From positions 1-6,896 of the forward strand of contig JANJXE010000313.1 of NCBI GenBank assembly GCA_024709185.1: a DNA stretch of 6,896 nucleotides, written 5' to 3'. Positions within the stretch are counted from its first letter, which is position 1, and each line of letters begins with the position of its first letter. The notes beneath the pieces are model-generated. The model searched no databases. It was not told where the DNA came from and saw only the letters and a program-made list of their open reading frames with translations. The translations under genes and the position numbers were made by a program. Origin of the DNA: Paludibacter sp. (GTDB lineage: Bacteria; Bacteroidota; Bacteroidia; Bacteroidales; Paludibacteraceae). Positions 1 to 6,305 of this stretch are shown here, piece by piece.

Positions 1-1270
1 TCACCACTTTTCCCTGGCGGGTTTTATCGGTTCGCAGAGTAAACTTATGAAAGCGATCAAATATCTGATGATCAGTATAGCAATACATTTTCAGGTCGTG
101 GTCGATGAACCCTTCGTGAAGCGTACCTTTCACCGCAGTAAACACAATCCCATCGCCCCGATCCTGAAAAATTGCCTGGATACGATCGGTTTGCTTGGTA
201 CTGTCGCTCATAATCAGAAGTTGGTAACCCTCGAGCATCCCTTTTTTAAGATTATCGGCCACCAGATCGAAATTTTTATGAAAGATGGGTTGTGGCGATG
301 TAGTGAACTCAACACGGGAATCGGCCTTAAAAAAAACTTTTTCACCGGTTTCCAGTTTGGAAAAGGGCTTTACCAATGGAATCAACTCTTCACCGGTAAT
401 CATGGTAGCATGTAAGTCGGCTACAACCTGCTCACCTGAATTTGCTTTTATCAACGCTTCATCGTACAATTGATTCAGTTTTTCCTTTACAAAACGCACA
501 TCATTAAATACCAGCAGTGTATCCTTGTCGATAAAGCTAAAAATCGCTTCCATGGCCAGTTCCTTTTCTTTATGAAGATCAGGAATTATCTCCACCTCAG
601 AGACTTTTTCCTTCGAAAGCTGCGATTCGATGTCAAAAACCCGGATACTTTCAATTTCATCCCCAAAGAAATCGCAGCGGTACGGCAATTCGTAGGCAAA
701 GGAGAAAATATCGACAATTCCACCACGTACCGAATACTGACCTGGTTCATACACAAAATCGACACGCTGAAAACCGTATTCATGAAGCATCTCCGATAAA
801 AAATCGATAGAAATGCTTTCTCCGGTTTTCAGTTTCAGCATCCGGGTTTTCATTCCAAAAGCCGAAACAACTTTTTGCACTATTGCTTCAGGATAGGTCA
901 CCACAATCAACGGTGCAGGATGATTGGCAATACGGTTAAGCACTTCGGTACGAAGTATTTCATTCGAAGCGTCGAGCTGGCTCAGTTTGATTGCCTTTTT
1001 GTAGGAAGATGGAAAATAGTACACCTGATCGACCGACAGCAGGTGTTTCAGGTCGTTAAACGCATAGGCTGCGGCATCGGCATCATCGAGTACCAGCAGC
1101 ATCGATCGATTAAAATCGCCTTTAGTAAAGATAGCTGAAAGCACAATCGACAACGCAGAGCCGGTAAGTCCGGTGAGCTGTATCGATGAATGATCCTCAG
1201 TAAGGCTGTTGGAAAGCGCCTTGACCTGCGGATGCTGATGAAAACTGTATTGAAAATCAGCTAAGTTCAA
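1..1270 (-). CDS. mfd: Transcription-repair coupling factor Mfd, N-terminal part (3' end outside window)
   Basis: Mfd is a cytoplasmic DNA translocase that removes RNA polymerase stalled at lesions and recruits UvrA for nucleotide excision repair. The frame is open for 423 codons from a TTG at 1270-1268 to the left edge. It covers the UvrB-like module, which recruits UvrA, with the landmark GQYSVRGGIVDIFSF at about residues 177-191 followed by YRCDFFGDEIESIRVFD, and the following domain ending in YTDHQIFDRFHKF at about 398-410. The RNA-polymerase-interacting domain, the helicase motor and the C-terminal domain lie beyond the window, since full-length family members have roughly 1100 residues. 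The start is inferred as TTG: an in-frame TAA lies at 1276-1274, the first in-frame ATG is about 55 codons later, and the resulting N-terminus (LADFQYSFHQHPQ) resembles the start of Bacteroidota Mfd proteins. The TTG overlaps the oxyR stop by 4 bases (TTGA), which suggests translational coupling. Identification is firm; the start codon is probable. Confidence 0.95.
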   Translation of the reverse strand, partial: MNLADFQYSFHQHPQVKALSNSLTEDHSSIQLTGLTGSALSIVLSAIFTKGDFNRSMLLVLDDADAAAYAFNDLKHLLSVDQVYYFPSSYKKAIKLSQLDASNEILRTEVLNRIANHPAPLIVVTYPEAIVQKVVSAFGMKTRMLKLKTGESISIDFLSEMLHEYGFQRVDFVYEPGQYSVRGGIVDIFSFAYELPYRCDFFGDEIESIRVFDIESQLSKEKVSEVEIIPDLHKEKELAMEAIFSFIDKDTLLVFNDVRFVKEKLNQLYDEALIKANSGEQVVADLHATMITGEELIPLVKPFSKLETGEKVFFKADSRVEFTTSPQPIFHKNFDLVADNLKKGMLEGYQLLIMSDSTKQTDRIQAIFQDRGDGIVFTAVKGTLHEGFIDHDLKMYCYTDHQIFDRFHKFTLRTDKTRQGKVV

Positions 1271-2193
1271 AGTTTAATCGCAAATTTTTTCAGGCGGGAA
1301 TCCAGCATGTGCTGCGGAATAATCTTTTTGATACTATCGGCAACTGCATTCACCAGGCCTTCTTTCACATAGTCGTGACGAATGATTAGTGCAATTTCCC
1401 GAATCGCTTCAGGCTGGGTTAGCTGACGAAGATTGCGCTTTTGAACCTCGCTCAATAAATCGATGTGAAGTTCAGGAATAACCGTATATCCACCGTTATA
1501 ATCTACAATTTTCACCAGGGTATCGATACTTCCTGCCTCATACACCGAAGATTGATGAACAGTTTGATTGCAAAAATTAAACACCTGACTACGAAGACAA
1601 TGCCCTTCCTCAAGCACCCACAGTTTATCTGTTGGCATATCCTTACTGGCTATTTCAGGAGCATTGTACAGAGGATGTTCCGGTGAAACATAAGCCACAA
1701 ATTTCTCGTAATACAACGGAACCTCGAGAATTTTCGGATCTTCGAGAGGAGTCGAGAGAATAGCCATATCAATCTCAGCCGTATGCAATTTCTGTATAAT
1801 GGTTTCCGTTCGCATTTCTGTCACTTTTAAGTGAATACCCGGAAACGAATCGCGCATACGGGCGATAAAACCCGGAAGCAGATAAGGAGCTACAGTAGGA
1901 ATCATAGCCAGTGATAAATCGCCATCCACAGTCCCCTTCTGGATTTTAAGGTTTTCCTTCAGCTGATTTACGTGAAAAAGCACAATCTGAGCCTGATTCA
2001 GAATCTGCTGACCTACCTCGGTAGGCACCAGCGGATGAGCCGAACGATCGAAAATCTTACAGTCGAGCTCGTCTTCCAGTTTTTGCACCATCGCACTCAG
2101 AGTAGGCTGAGTAACTCCGCACTGCTCGGCAGCCCGCACAAAATGACGGGTTTTATCCAGAGCAAGTATGTATTCGAGTTGTTGTAGTGTCAT
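1267..2193 (-). CDS. oxyR: OxyR-type LysR-family hydrogen peroxide-sensing regulator
   Basis: This is a 308-residue LysR-type transcription factor, close to the 305 residues of E. coli OxyR. The winged helix-turn-helix DNA-binding domain occupies about residues 1-60 (LEYILALDKTRHFVRAAEQC, then VTQPTLSAMVQKLEDEL), followed by a linker helix and the periplasmic-binding-like effector domain from about 90 to the end. The redox centre is visible: GHCLRSQVFNFC holds Cys199 and Cys208, with the same spacing and the same numbers as the peroxide-reactive and resolving cysteines of E. coli OxyR. The downstream SIDTLVKIVDYNGGYTVIPEL stretch also fits OxyR. From family knowledge, the disulfide form activates catalase, peroxiredoxin and related genes. 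The gene follows msrBA by 3 bases in the same direction, so it is probably co-transcribed, unlike the divergent layout common for LysR regulators. No intergenic operator is available beside it. Target genes cannot be read from this window. Confidence 0.95.
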   Translation of the reverse strand: MTLQQLEYILALDKTRHFVRAAEQCGVTQPTLSAMVQKLEDELDCKIFDRSAHPLVPTEVGQQILNQAQIVLFHVNQLKENLKIQKGTVDGDLSLAMIPTVAPYLLPGFIARMRDSFPGIHLKVTEMRTETIIQKLHTAEIDMAILSTPLEDPKILEVPLYYEKFVAYVSPEHPLYNAPEIASKDMPTDKLWVLEEGHCLRSQVFNFCNQTVHQSSVYEAGSIDTLVKIVDYNGGYTVIPELHIDLLSEVQKRNLRQLTQPEAIREIALIIRHDYVKEGLVNAVADSIKKIIPQHMLDSRLKKFAIKL

Positions 2194-2196
2194 CGG

Positions 2197-3102
2197 TTAA
2201 AATATTTTACGATACACATGACAATAGGGTGTGCCGTTTTTCTTGTCGTAATACTCCTGATGATAGTCTTCAGCGGCCCAGAATTCTGGAGCAGGTCGCA
2301 ATTCTGTGGCCACTTTGAATCCCTTCCTGCTGAGTAGCTGCATGTATTTTTCTACCATAGCCTTCTGTTCGTCGTTCTTATAAAAAACAACCGACTGGTA
2401 CTGTGGCCCGATATCAGGTCCCTGTCCGCCTACCTGTTCGAAATCGTGTGTTTCGTAGTACAATTTCAGCATTTCTTCAAACGATGTTACGGAAGGATCG
2501 TATTCCACCTCCACCGTTTCAACATGACCGGTAGTACCCGTACAAACTTCTTTGTAGGTAGGAGCATGCGTATGTCCGCCCATATATCCCACAGTAGTTG
2601 CCTTTACTCCCTTCGCTTTCATAAAATGATACTCGGTGCCCCAAAAGCATCCCGACGCAAAATACGCTTTTTCCATTGTTGGTAAAAAATCCATTGATAT
2701 TGAATTAACGCAATGACGGGTATTTTTCCCCGTAAAACCTTCACCTTCAAACACGTGCCCTAAATGCCCACCGCAATTGGAACATACAATTTCAGTTCGA
2801 TGTCCGTCAGCATCGGGCACACGTTTAACTGCTCCGGGAATCTCATCGTCGAACGAAGGCCAACCGCAATGAGAGTCAAACTTATCTTCCGAGCGATACA
2901 AAGGTTGATTGCACTGTCGGCACACATAGGTCCCGGACTTTTTATTATCGAGCCACTTTCCCGTATAGGGACGTTCAGTACCCTTGTGTAGGATAACCCT
3001 TTGCTCATCGATCGTTAGCGGATTAAATTTCATACCTGTATCCTGAGGTGTAGAAGCACACGTTTTTAAAAGAATAAAAAATAAAATGACAAGTGATTTC
3101 AT
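2197..3102 (-). CDS. msrBA: Bifunctional peptide methionine sulfoxide reductase, MsrB-MsrA fusion, exported
   Basis: This 301-residue fusion reduces both methionine sulfoxide diastereomers in proteins: MsrB acts on the R form and MsrA on the S form. The MsrB domain spans about residues 28-140. It has zinc-binding CxxC pairs at Cys61/Cys64 and Cys107/Cys110, HCGWPSF at 78-84, and catalytic Cys131 in RHCVNSISM. The MsrA domain spans about 144-301 with catalytic Cys152 in GCFWG, then VCTGTTGH, DIGPQYQSV and EDYHQEYY. Cys79, Cys187 and Cys294 are candidates for other redox cysteines. The N-terminus (Lys2, hydrophobic 4-12, then LKTC15) resembles a signal peptide, possibly of a lipoprotein, so the enzyme probably acts outside the cytoplasm. 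The lipobox is imperfect (Lys at -2, Thr at -1). Met24 would give a cytoplasmic form, but the ATGA overlap with the upstream gene favours the start at 3102. The next gene is oxyR, an oxidative-stress context. Confidence 0.95.
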   Translation of the reverse strand: MKSLVILFFILLKTCASTPQDTGMKFNPLTIDEQRVILHKGTERPYTGKWLDNKKSGTYVCRQCNQPLYRSEDKFDSHCGWPSFDDEIPGAVKRVPDADGHRTEIVCSNCGGHLGHVFEGEGFTGKNTRHCVNSISMDFLPTMEKAYFASGCFWGTEYHFMKAKGVKATTVGYMGGHTHAPTYKEVCTGTTGHVETVEVEYDPSVTSFEEMLKLYYETHDFEQVGGQGPDIGPQYQSVVFYKNDEQKAMVEKYMQLLSRKGFKVATELRPAPEFWAAEDYHQEYYDKKNGTPYCHVYRKIF

Positions 3103-3566
3103 CGGATTCGGTTGAGTGACTTCACCAGCGCCTCGTCGCGACCAATGGCCCGCATTGCCAGAATCCCCAAAATAATCGAAATCAAGGGAAAAGAGGCAAT
3201 CACTTCGACATACATATTGGCATCCAATGATTTACCAAATTGCCATAGGTAAATAAACAGCAGCCCGTAGTATCCCGCCAGTAAAACAATGGTAATACTA
3301 ATAATCCGTATCTGTACCATTCGTTTCTTAAACAAGAAGATGGTAAGGGCAGACAATACAGGAATTAGCACTGTTATGGCGGTCAACACCCAGGCACCAC
3401 TGAGCAAAGAGTTACCTTCGGGACTTAACTGATACAACCCCTTCACACTCAGTTCGTAAACAGTACTATCGCCGGCACTTTGCAAACCGGCAACCGGAAA
3501 AATCAACAACATCACGGAGAGTACAGTCACCGTGAATAAATAAAAAGTTTGAATTCTTTGCCACAT
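3099..3566 (-). CDS. DUF4293 family four-helix inner-membrane protein
   Basis: This 155-residue protein has four hydrophobic segments at about residues 7-28, 55-79, 86-108 and 119-139. A more polar loop of about 25 residues lies between the first two, and a short charged tail (GRDEALVKSLNRIR) follows the last. The opening MWQRIQTFYLF, the four-helix layout and the RDEALVKS tail match the DUF4293 family, found mainly in Bacteroidota and without a known function. No catalytic motif is visible. Its ATG follows the wbpB-like stop by one base (TGATATG), and its own TGA overlaps the msrBA start by 4 bases, so it is probably translationally coupled to the methionine sulfoxide reductase. Whether this reflects a shared function is not known. 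The family call is from memory of the sequence pattern. Confidence 0.8.
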   Translation of the reverse strand: MWQRIQTFYLFTVTVLSVMLLIFPVAGLQSAGDSTVYELSVKGLYQLSPEGNSLLSGAWVLTAITVLIPVLSALTIFLFKKRMVQIRIISITIVLLAGYYGLLFIYLWQFGKSLDANMYVEVIASFPLISIILGILAMRAIGRDEALVKSLNRIR

Positions 3567-3567
3567 A

Positions 3568-4602
3568 TCAACTGTTCTTTTTCACTTTTTTCCAGCGCTG
3601 ATCGCGCACTTCATAAATACGTTCAATCATATCCACCACTTTCAATCCTTCCAGGATATTGGTGTGAATACTTCCACTTTCTTTCAGCTTATCCACCACA
3701 TTCTGAATAACATAATGATGATTCTGTGCCGAACCCTTGTATGCACCGTAATCGTTAGGTGGATTCGATGGAGCCAGTTCAGGCATCACATAATCCTTCA
3801 CATGACAATACACCACATCGTTCATGTATTGTCCGGCTACTTTTACTGTACCATTGGAGCCAATGATAGTGATTGAACTCTCCAGATTTGTATCCCATAC
3901 CGAAGTGGAATAATTCAGGCAACCCATTCCTCCGTTGATAAAATTAAAAGTAACGACACCGCTATCTTCAAAATCGGTAAGATCGGCGTGATTGAAATCT
4001 GCGAAGTTCCCGGTGATGTTCTTAATATCGCCGAACAGCCAGTACATGATGTCGATAAAATGCGAGAACTGAGTAAAAAGAGTACCGCCATCGAGCTGAG
4101 CATCGCCGTGCCAATTGCCTTTTTTATAGTAACGATCATCACGGTTCCAGTAACAATCGAGCTTCACCATAAAAATATCACCCAGTGTTTTGTTGTCCAT
4201 CAGCTCTTTCAGCCAAACCGAAGGTGGTGAATAGCGGTTCTGCATTACTGCAAACACATGCTTCGACATTTCAAGTGATTTGAAAAGCACTTTTTCAGCA
4301 TCATTTTTAGTCAGAGCAATAGGTTTTTCCAGAACCACATGTTTGCCTGCCTGTAGAGCCTTAATGGCATATTCGGCGTGCGATCCGTTTGGCGTACAAA
4401 TATTCACCACGTCCACTTCGTTTTCAGCTGCCAGCAACTCATCAATTGACGAATAAAAGCGCTCCTCCAACTGGTGCAAACCAAGCTCTTCCTTCGAAAG
4501 AATATCACATACTGCAACCAACTCAGCATCCGGATTACGACGAATCATTTCAGCATGTCGTTTGCCAATATGTCCCTGACCAATAACTGCAAATTTTATC
4601 AT
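3568..4602 (-). CDS. Gfo/Idh/MocA-family NAD-dependent sugar-nucleotide 3-dehydrogenase (WbpB/WlbA-like)
   Basis: This is a 344-residue cytoplasmic oxidoreductase. The N-terminal Rossmann fold (about residues 1-120) has the dinucleotide-binding GQGHIG at 8-13 and the CTPNGSHAE segment at about 69-77. The EKP motif at 92-94 carries the conserved lysine (Lys93). The C-terminal substrate-binding domain includes LDGGTLFTQFSHFIDIMYWLFGD at about 170-192, with the Asp and His typical of the family's active site. Beside WbpE- and WbpD-like genes, the likely role is oxidation of the C3 hydroxyl of UDP-GlcNAcA (or UDP-GlcNAc) to the 3-keto sugar that the aminotransferase uses. It is longer than P. aeruginosa WbpB (about 316 residues) and, as far as I recall that sequence, diverges from it around the active site, so it may belong to a different subgroup; exact substrate and symbol are left open. 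The stop of the acetyltransferase gene lies 4 bases upstream. Confidence 0.85.
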   Translation of the reverse strand: MIKFAVIGQGHIGKRHAEMIRRNPDAELVAVCDILSKEELGLHQLEERFYSSIDELLAAENEVDVVNICTPNGSHAEYAIKALQAGKHVVLEKPIALTKNDAEKVLFKSLEMSKHVFAVMQNRYSPPSVWLKELMDNKTLGDIFMVKLDCYWNRDDRYYKKGNWHGDAQLDGGTLFTQFSHFIDIMYWLFGDIKNITGNFADFNHADLTDFEDSGVVTFNFINGGMGCLNYSTSVWDTNLESSITIIGSNGTVKVAGQYMNDVVYCHVKDYVMPELAPSNPPNDYGAYKGSAQNHHYVIQNVVDKLKESGSIHTNILEGLKVVDMIERIYEVRDQRWKKVKKNS

Positions 4603-4606
4603 TATA

Positions 4607-5179
4607 TTAATTTAATCGTTTAACATCACCATTTTCATACTGATACACCTGACCTGTTTCGGGACAAACGGCTTTACCTTCGTAATCGAATTCCAGTTTA
4701 TGACCGTATTCACTCACCCAGCCAATCTGGCGGGCAGGATTTCCAACCACCAGAGCATAGGCCTTAACCGGCCTCGTTACCACCGAACCAGCGCCAATCA
4801 GGGCATAGGCACCAATTTCATTTCCACATATAATCGTTGCATTTGCACCGATACTGGCTCCCCGACGCACATGCGTTGGAGCAAACTGATCACGGCGGAT
4901 GACATGACTTCGGGGATTAATAATATTGGTAAATACCGCAGAAGGGCCCAGAAAAACATCATCCTCACACATAACTCCAGTGTAAATGGACACATTGTTT
5001 TGCACCTTCACATTTTTACCAAGTACTACACCCGGTGAAACCACCACATTCTGACCAATATTACATCCTTCACCTATGATACATCCCTTCATGACATGAC
5101 TGAAATGCCATATTTTTGTTCCGTTGCCAATTTCACAGCCCGGATCAATTACTGCAGTTTCGTGAGCAAAATAATCCAT
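4607..5179 (-). CDS. wbpD: UDP-3-amino-sugar N-acetyltransferase, hexapeptide-repeat (WbpD/WlbB-like)
   Basis: This 190-residue acetyltransferase is built on a left-handed beta helix. Hexapeptide repeats run through about residues 8-150 (IDPGCEIGNGTKIWH, IGEGCNIGQNVVVSPGVVLG, VFLGPSAVFTN, ASIGANATIICGNEIGAYALIGAGSVVT). The pattern QNNVSIYTGV, then FTNIINPRS at 83-91 and GNPARQIGWVSEYG at 146-159, closely follows WbpD/WlbB. Those enzymes transfer acetyl from acetyl-CoA to the 3-amino group of UDP-2-acetamido-3-amino-2,3-dideoxy-glucuronate, giving UDP-GlcNAc3NAcA for O-antigen-type polysaccharide. The tail (residues 165-190, with Cys172) is the short extension usual in this family. The ATG follows the aminotransferase stop by a single base. 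A related acetyltransferase acting on a dTDP-3-amino sugar (QdtC/FdtC type) is the main alternative, but the adjacent dehydrogenase favours the UDP pathway. Confidence 0.88.
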   Translation of the reverse strand: MDYFAHETAVIDPGCEIGNGTKIWHFSHVMKGCIIGEGCNIGQNVVVSPGVVLGKNVKVQNNVSIYTGVMCEDDVFLGPSAVFTNIINPRSHVIRRDQFAPTHVRRGASIGANATIICGNEIGAYALIGAGSVVTRPVKAYALVVGNPARQIGWVSEYGHKLEFDYEGKAVCPETGQVYQYENGDVKRLN

Positions 5180-5180
5180 T

Positions 5181-6305
5181 TTAAAAAAAGGATAAAAGTG
5201 TGGTTGTAATATAATTGAGTTGCTCTTCCGAAAGTTCAGTATGCATAGGCAACGAAAAAACAGTCGATGATAATTTTTCCGCTACCGGAAAATCTCCCTG
5301 CATATACTTTTCACTTTTATAGGCTTTCTGTCGGTGCACCGGCACAGGATAGTAAATCATGGCAGGAATACCTTTTTCAGCCAGATAGTTAATCAGCGCC
5401 TGCCTATCGGCATTTACCAGTTGCAGAGTGTACTGATGAAACACGTGTTCGGAATAATCTGTTCGTGCAGGAACAATCAACGAAGGATGATTTGCAAAGG
5501 CTTTATCGTAATAATCAGCGGCATACCGACGGGATGCTGCATATTCGTCGAGGTGTTTGAGTTTTATATCCAGAATTGCTGCCTGAATGCTATCGAGGCG
5601 CGAATTCACTCCTACATGATCGTGGTAATAGCGTGTTTCCATGCCATGATTCGCTATGGAGCGAATACGGCCAGCCAGAACATCATCGTTGGTAAATAAG
5701 GCACCTCCATCGCCGAAGCAACCCAGATTTTTGGAAGGAAAAAACGAAGTGCAACCCACTTGTCCCATACAACCCGACTGCACACGGCGGTTATCTGAAA
5801 AAGTATAGTGAGCACCAATCGACTGACAAGCATCTTCAATTACAACAATATTGTTTTCGGCAGCAATCTGAAGAATTTCTTCCATAGGTGCATTCTGACC
5901 AAATAAATGTACCGGAATCACCGCTTTGGTTCGGGGCGTAATTGCGTTTTGAAATGCTTTGGCAGTCATATTGAAAGTTGCAGAATCCACGTCAACCAGC
6001 ACCGGTGTAAGTTGGAGCAGAGCTATTACTTCGGCAGTAGCAATAAAGGTAAAGGTGGGAGCAATGACTTCATCGCCTGGTTTCAAATCCAGCGCCATCA
6101 AGGCAATTTGAAGAGCATCAGTGCCATTACCAACAGGTATAACATGCTTCACATTCAGATACTTTTCCAGGTGTTCTTGAAAATCAGAAACCTTACCACC
6201 TTTTATAAAGGTAGTGGAATCGATAACCTGCTGTATACCGGCATCTACCTCTTCTTTTATTTTCGCGTACTGACCCTTTAGGTCAACCATCTGAATTGCT
6301 TGCAT
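5181..6305 (-). CDS. wbpE: PLP-dependent sugar-nucleotide 3-aminotransferase, DegT/DnrJ/EryC1/StrS family (WbpE/WlbC-like)
   Basis: This 374-residue enzyme of the type I PLP fold converts a 3-keto UDP-sugar to the 3-amino sugar, normally with glutamate as amino donor. Visible landmarks are GNGTDALQIALMAL (59-72), the IEDACQSIGA segment with Asp158 and Gln161 for cofactor binding, the FFPSKNLGCFGDGGA segment with the PLP-binding Lys192, and VGVNSRLDSIQAAIL (231-245) at the active-site edge. The opening (MVDLKGQYAKIKEEVDAGIQ) and the C-terminal YYPVPVH and SLPMHTELS motifs agree with WbpE/WlbC. Length is normal for the family. Its ATG shares one base with the TAA of the YbbR-domain gene (TAATG), so translation is probably coupled. 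It is the first gene of the wbpE-D-B trio. Aminotransferases of this family are hard to separate by substrate, so the sugar specificity is inferred from the neighbours. Confidence 0.9.
   Translation of the reverse strand: MQAIQMVDLKGQYAKIKEEVDAGIQQVIDSTTFIKGGKVSDFQEHLEKYLNVKHVIPVGNGTDALQIALMALDLKPGDEVIAPTFTFIATAEVIALLQLTPVLVDVDSATFNMTAKAFQNAITPRTKAVIPVHLFGQNAPMEEILQIAAENNIVVIEDACQSIGAHYTFSDNRRVQSGCMGQVGCTSFFPSKNLGCFGDGGALFTNDDVLAGRIRSIANHGMETRYYHDHVGVNSRLDSIQAAILDIKLKHLDEYAASRRYAADYYDKAFANHPSLIVPARTDYSEHVFHQYTLQLVNADRQALINYLAEKGIPAMIYYPVPVHRQKAYKSEKYMQGDFPVAEKLSSTVFSLPMHTELSEEQLNYITTTLLSFF

Noticed and set aside
320..345. Run of eight identical bases in mfd, a possible frameshift or slippage site
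   Set aside because: The Mfd frame stays open and family-like on both sides, so nothing suggests a shift.
47..1138. Plus-strand open frames of 62-122 codons
   Set aside because: They lie antisense to a continuous, clearly recognisable Mfd coding frame and their translations resemble no protein family I know.
2190..2200. Possible OxyR operator between msrBA and oxyR
   Set aside because: The gap is only 3 bases and no clear inverted repeat was seen there by eye.
2760..3008. Minus-strand 82-codon frame inside msrBA
   Set aside because: It is an alternative frame within the MsrB domain, whose zinc and catalytic motifs are all intact in the main frame.
3664..5699. Plus-strand open frames of up to 121 codons opposite the sugar genes
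   Set aside because: All are antisense to well-supported genes, show no domain motif and are explained by codon bias of the opposite strand.
3568..6305. Recent horizontal transfer of the sugar cassette
   Set aside because: No repeats, transposase, tRNA or evident change in base composition flank it; I could not compute codon statistics, so the idea is unsupported, not excluded.
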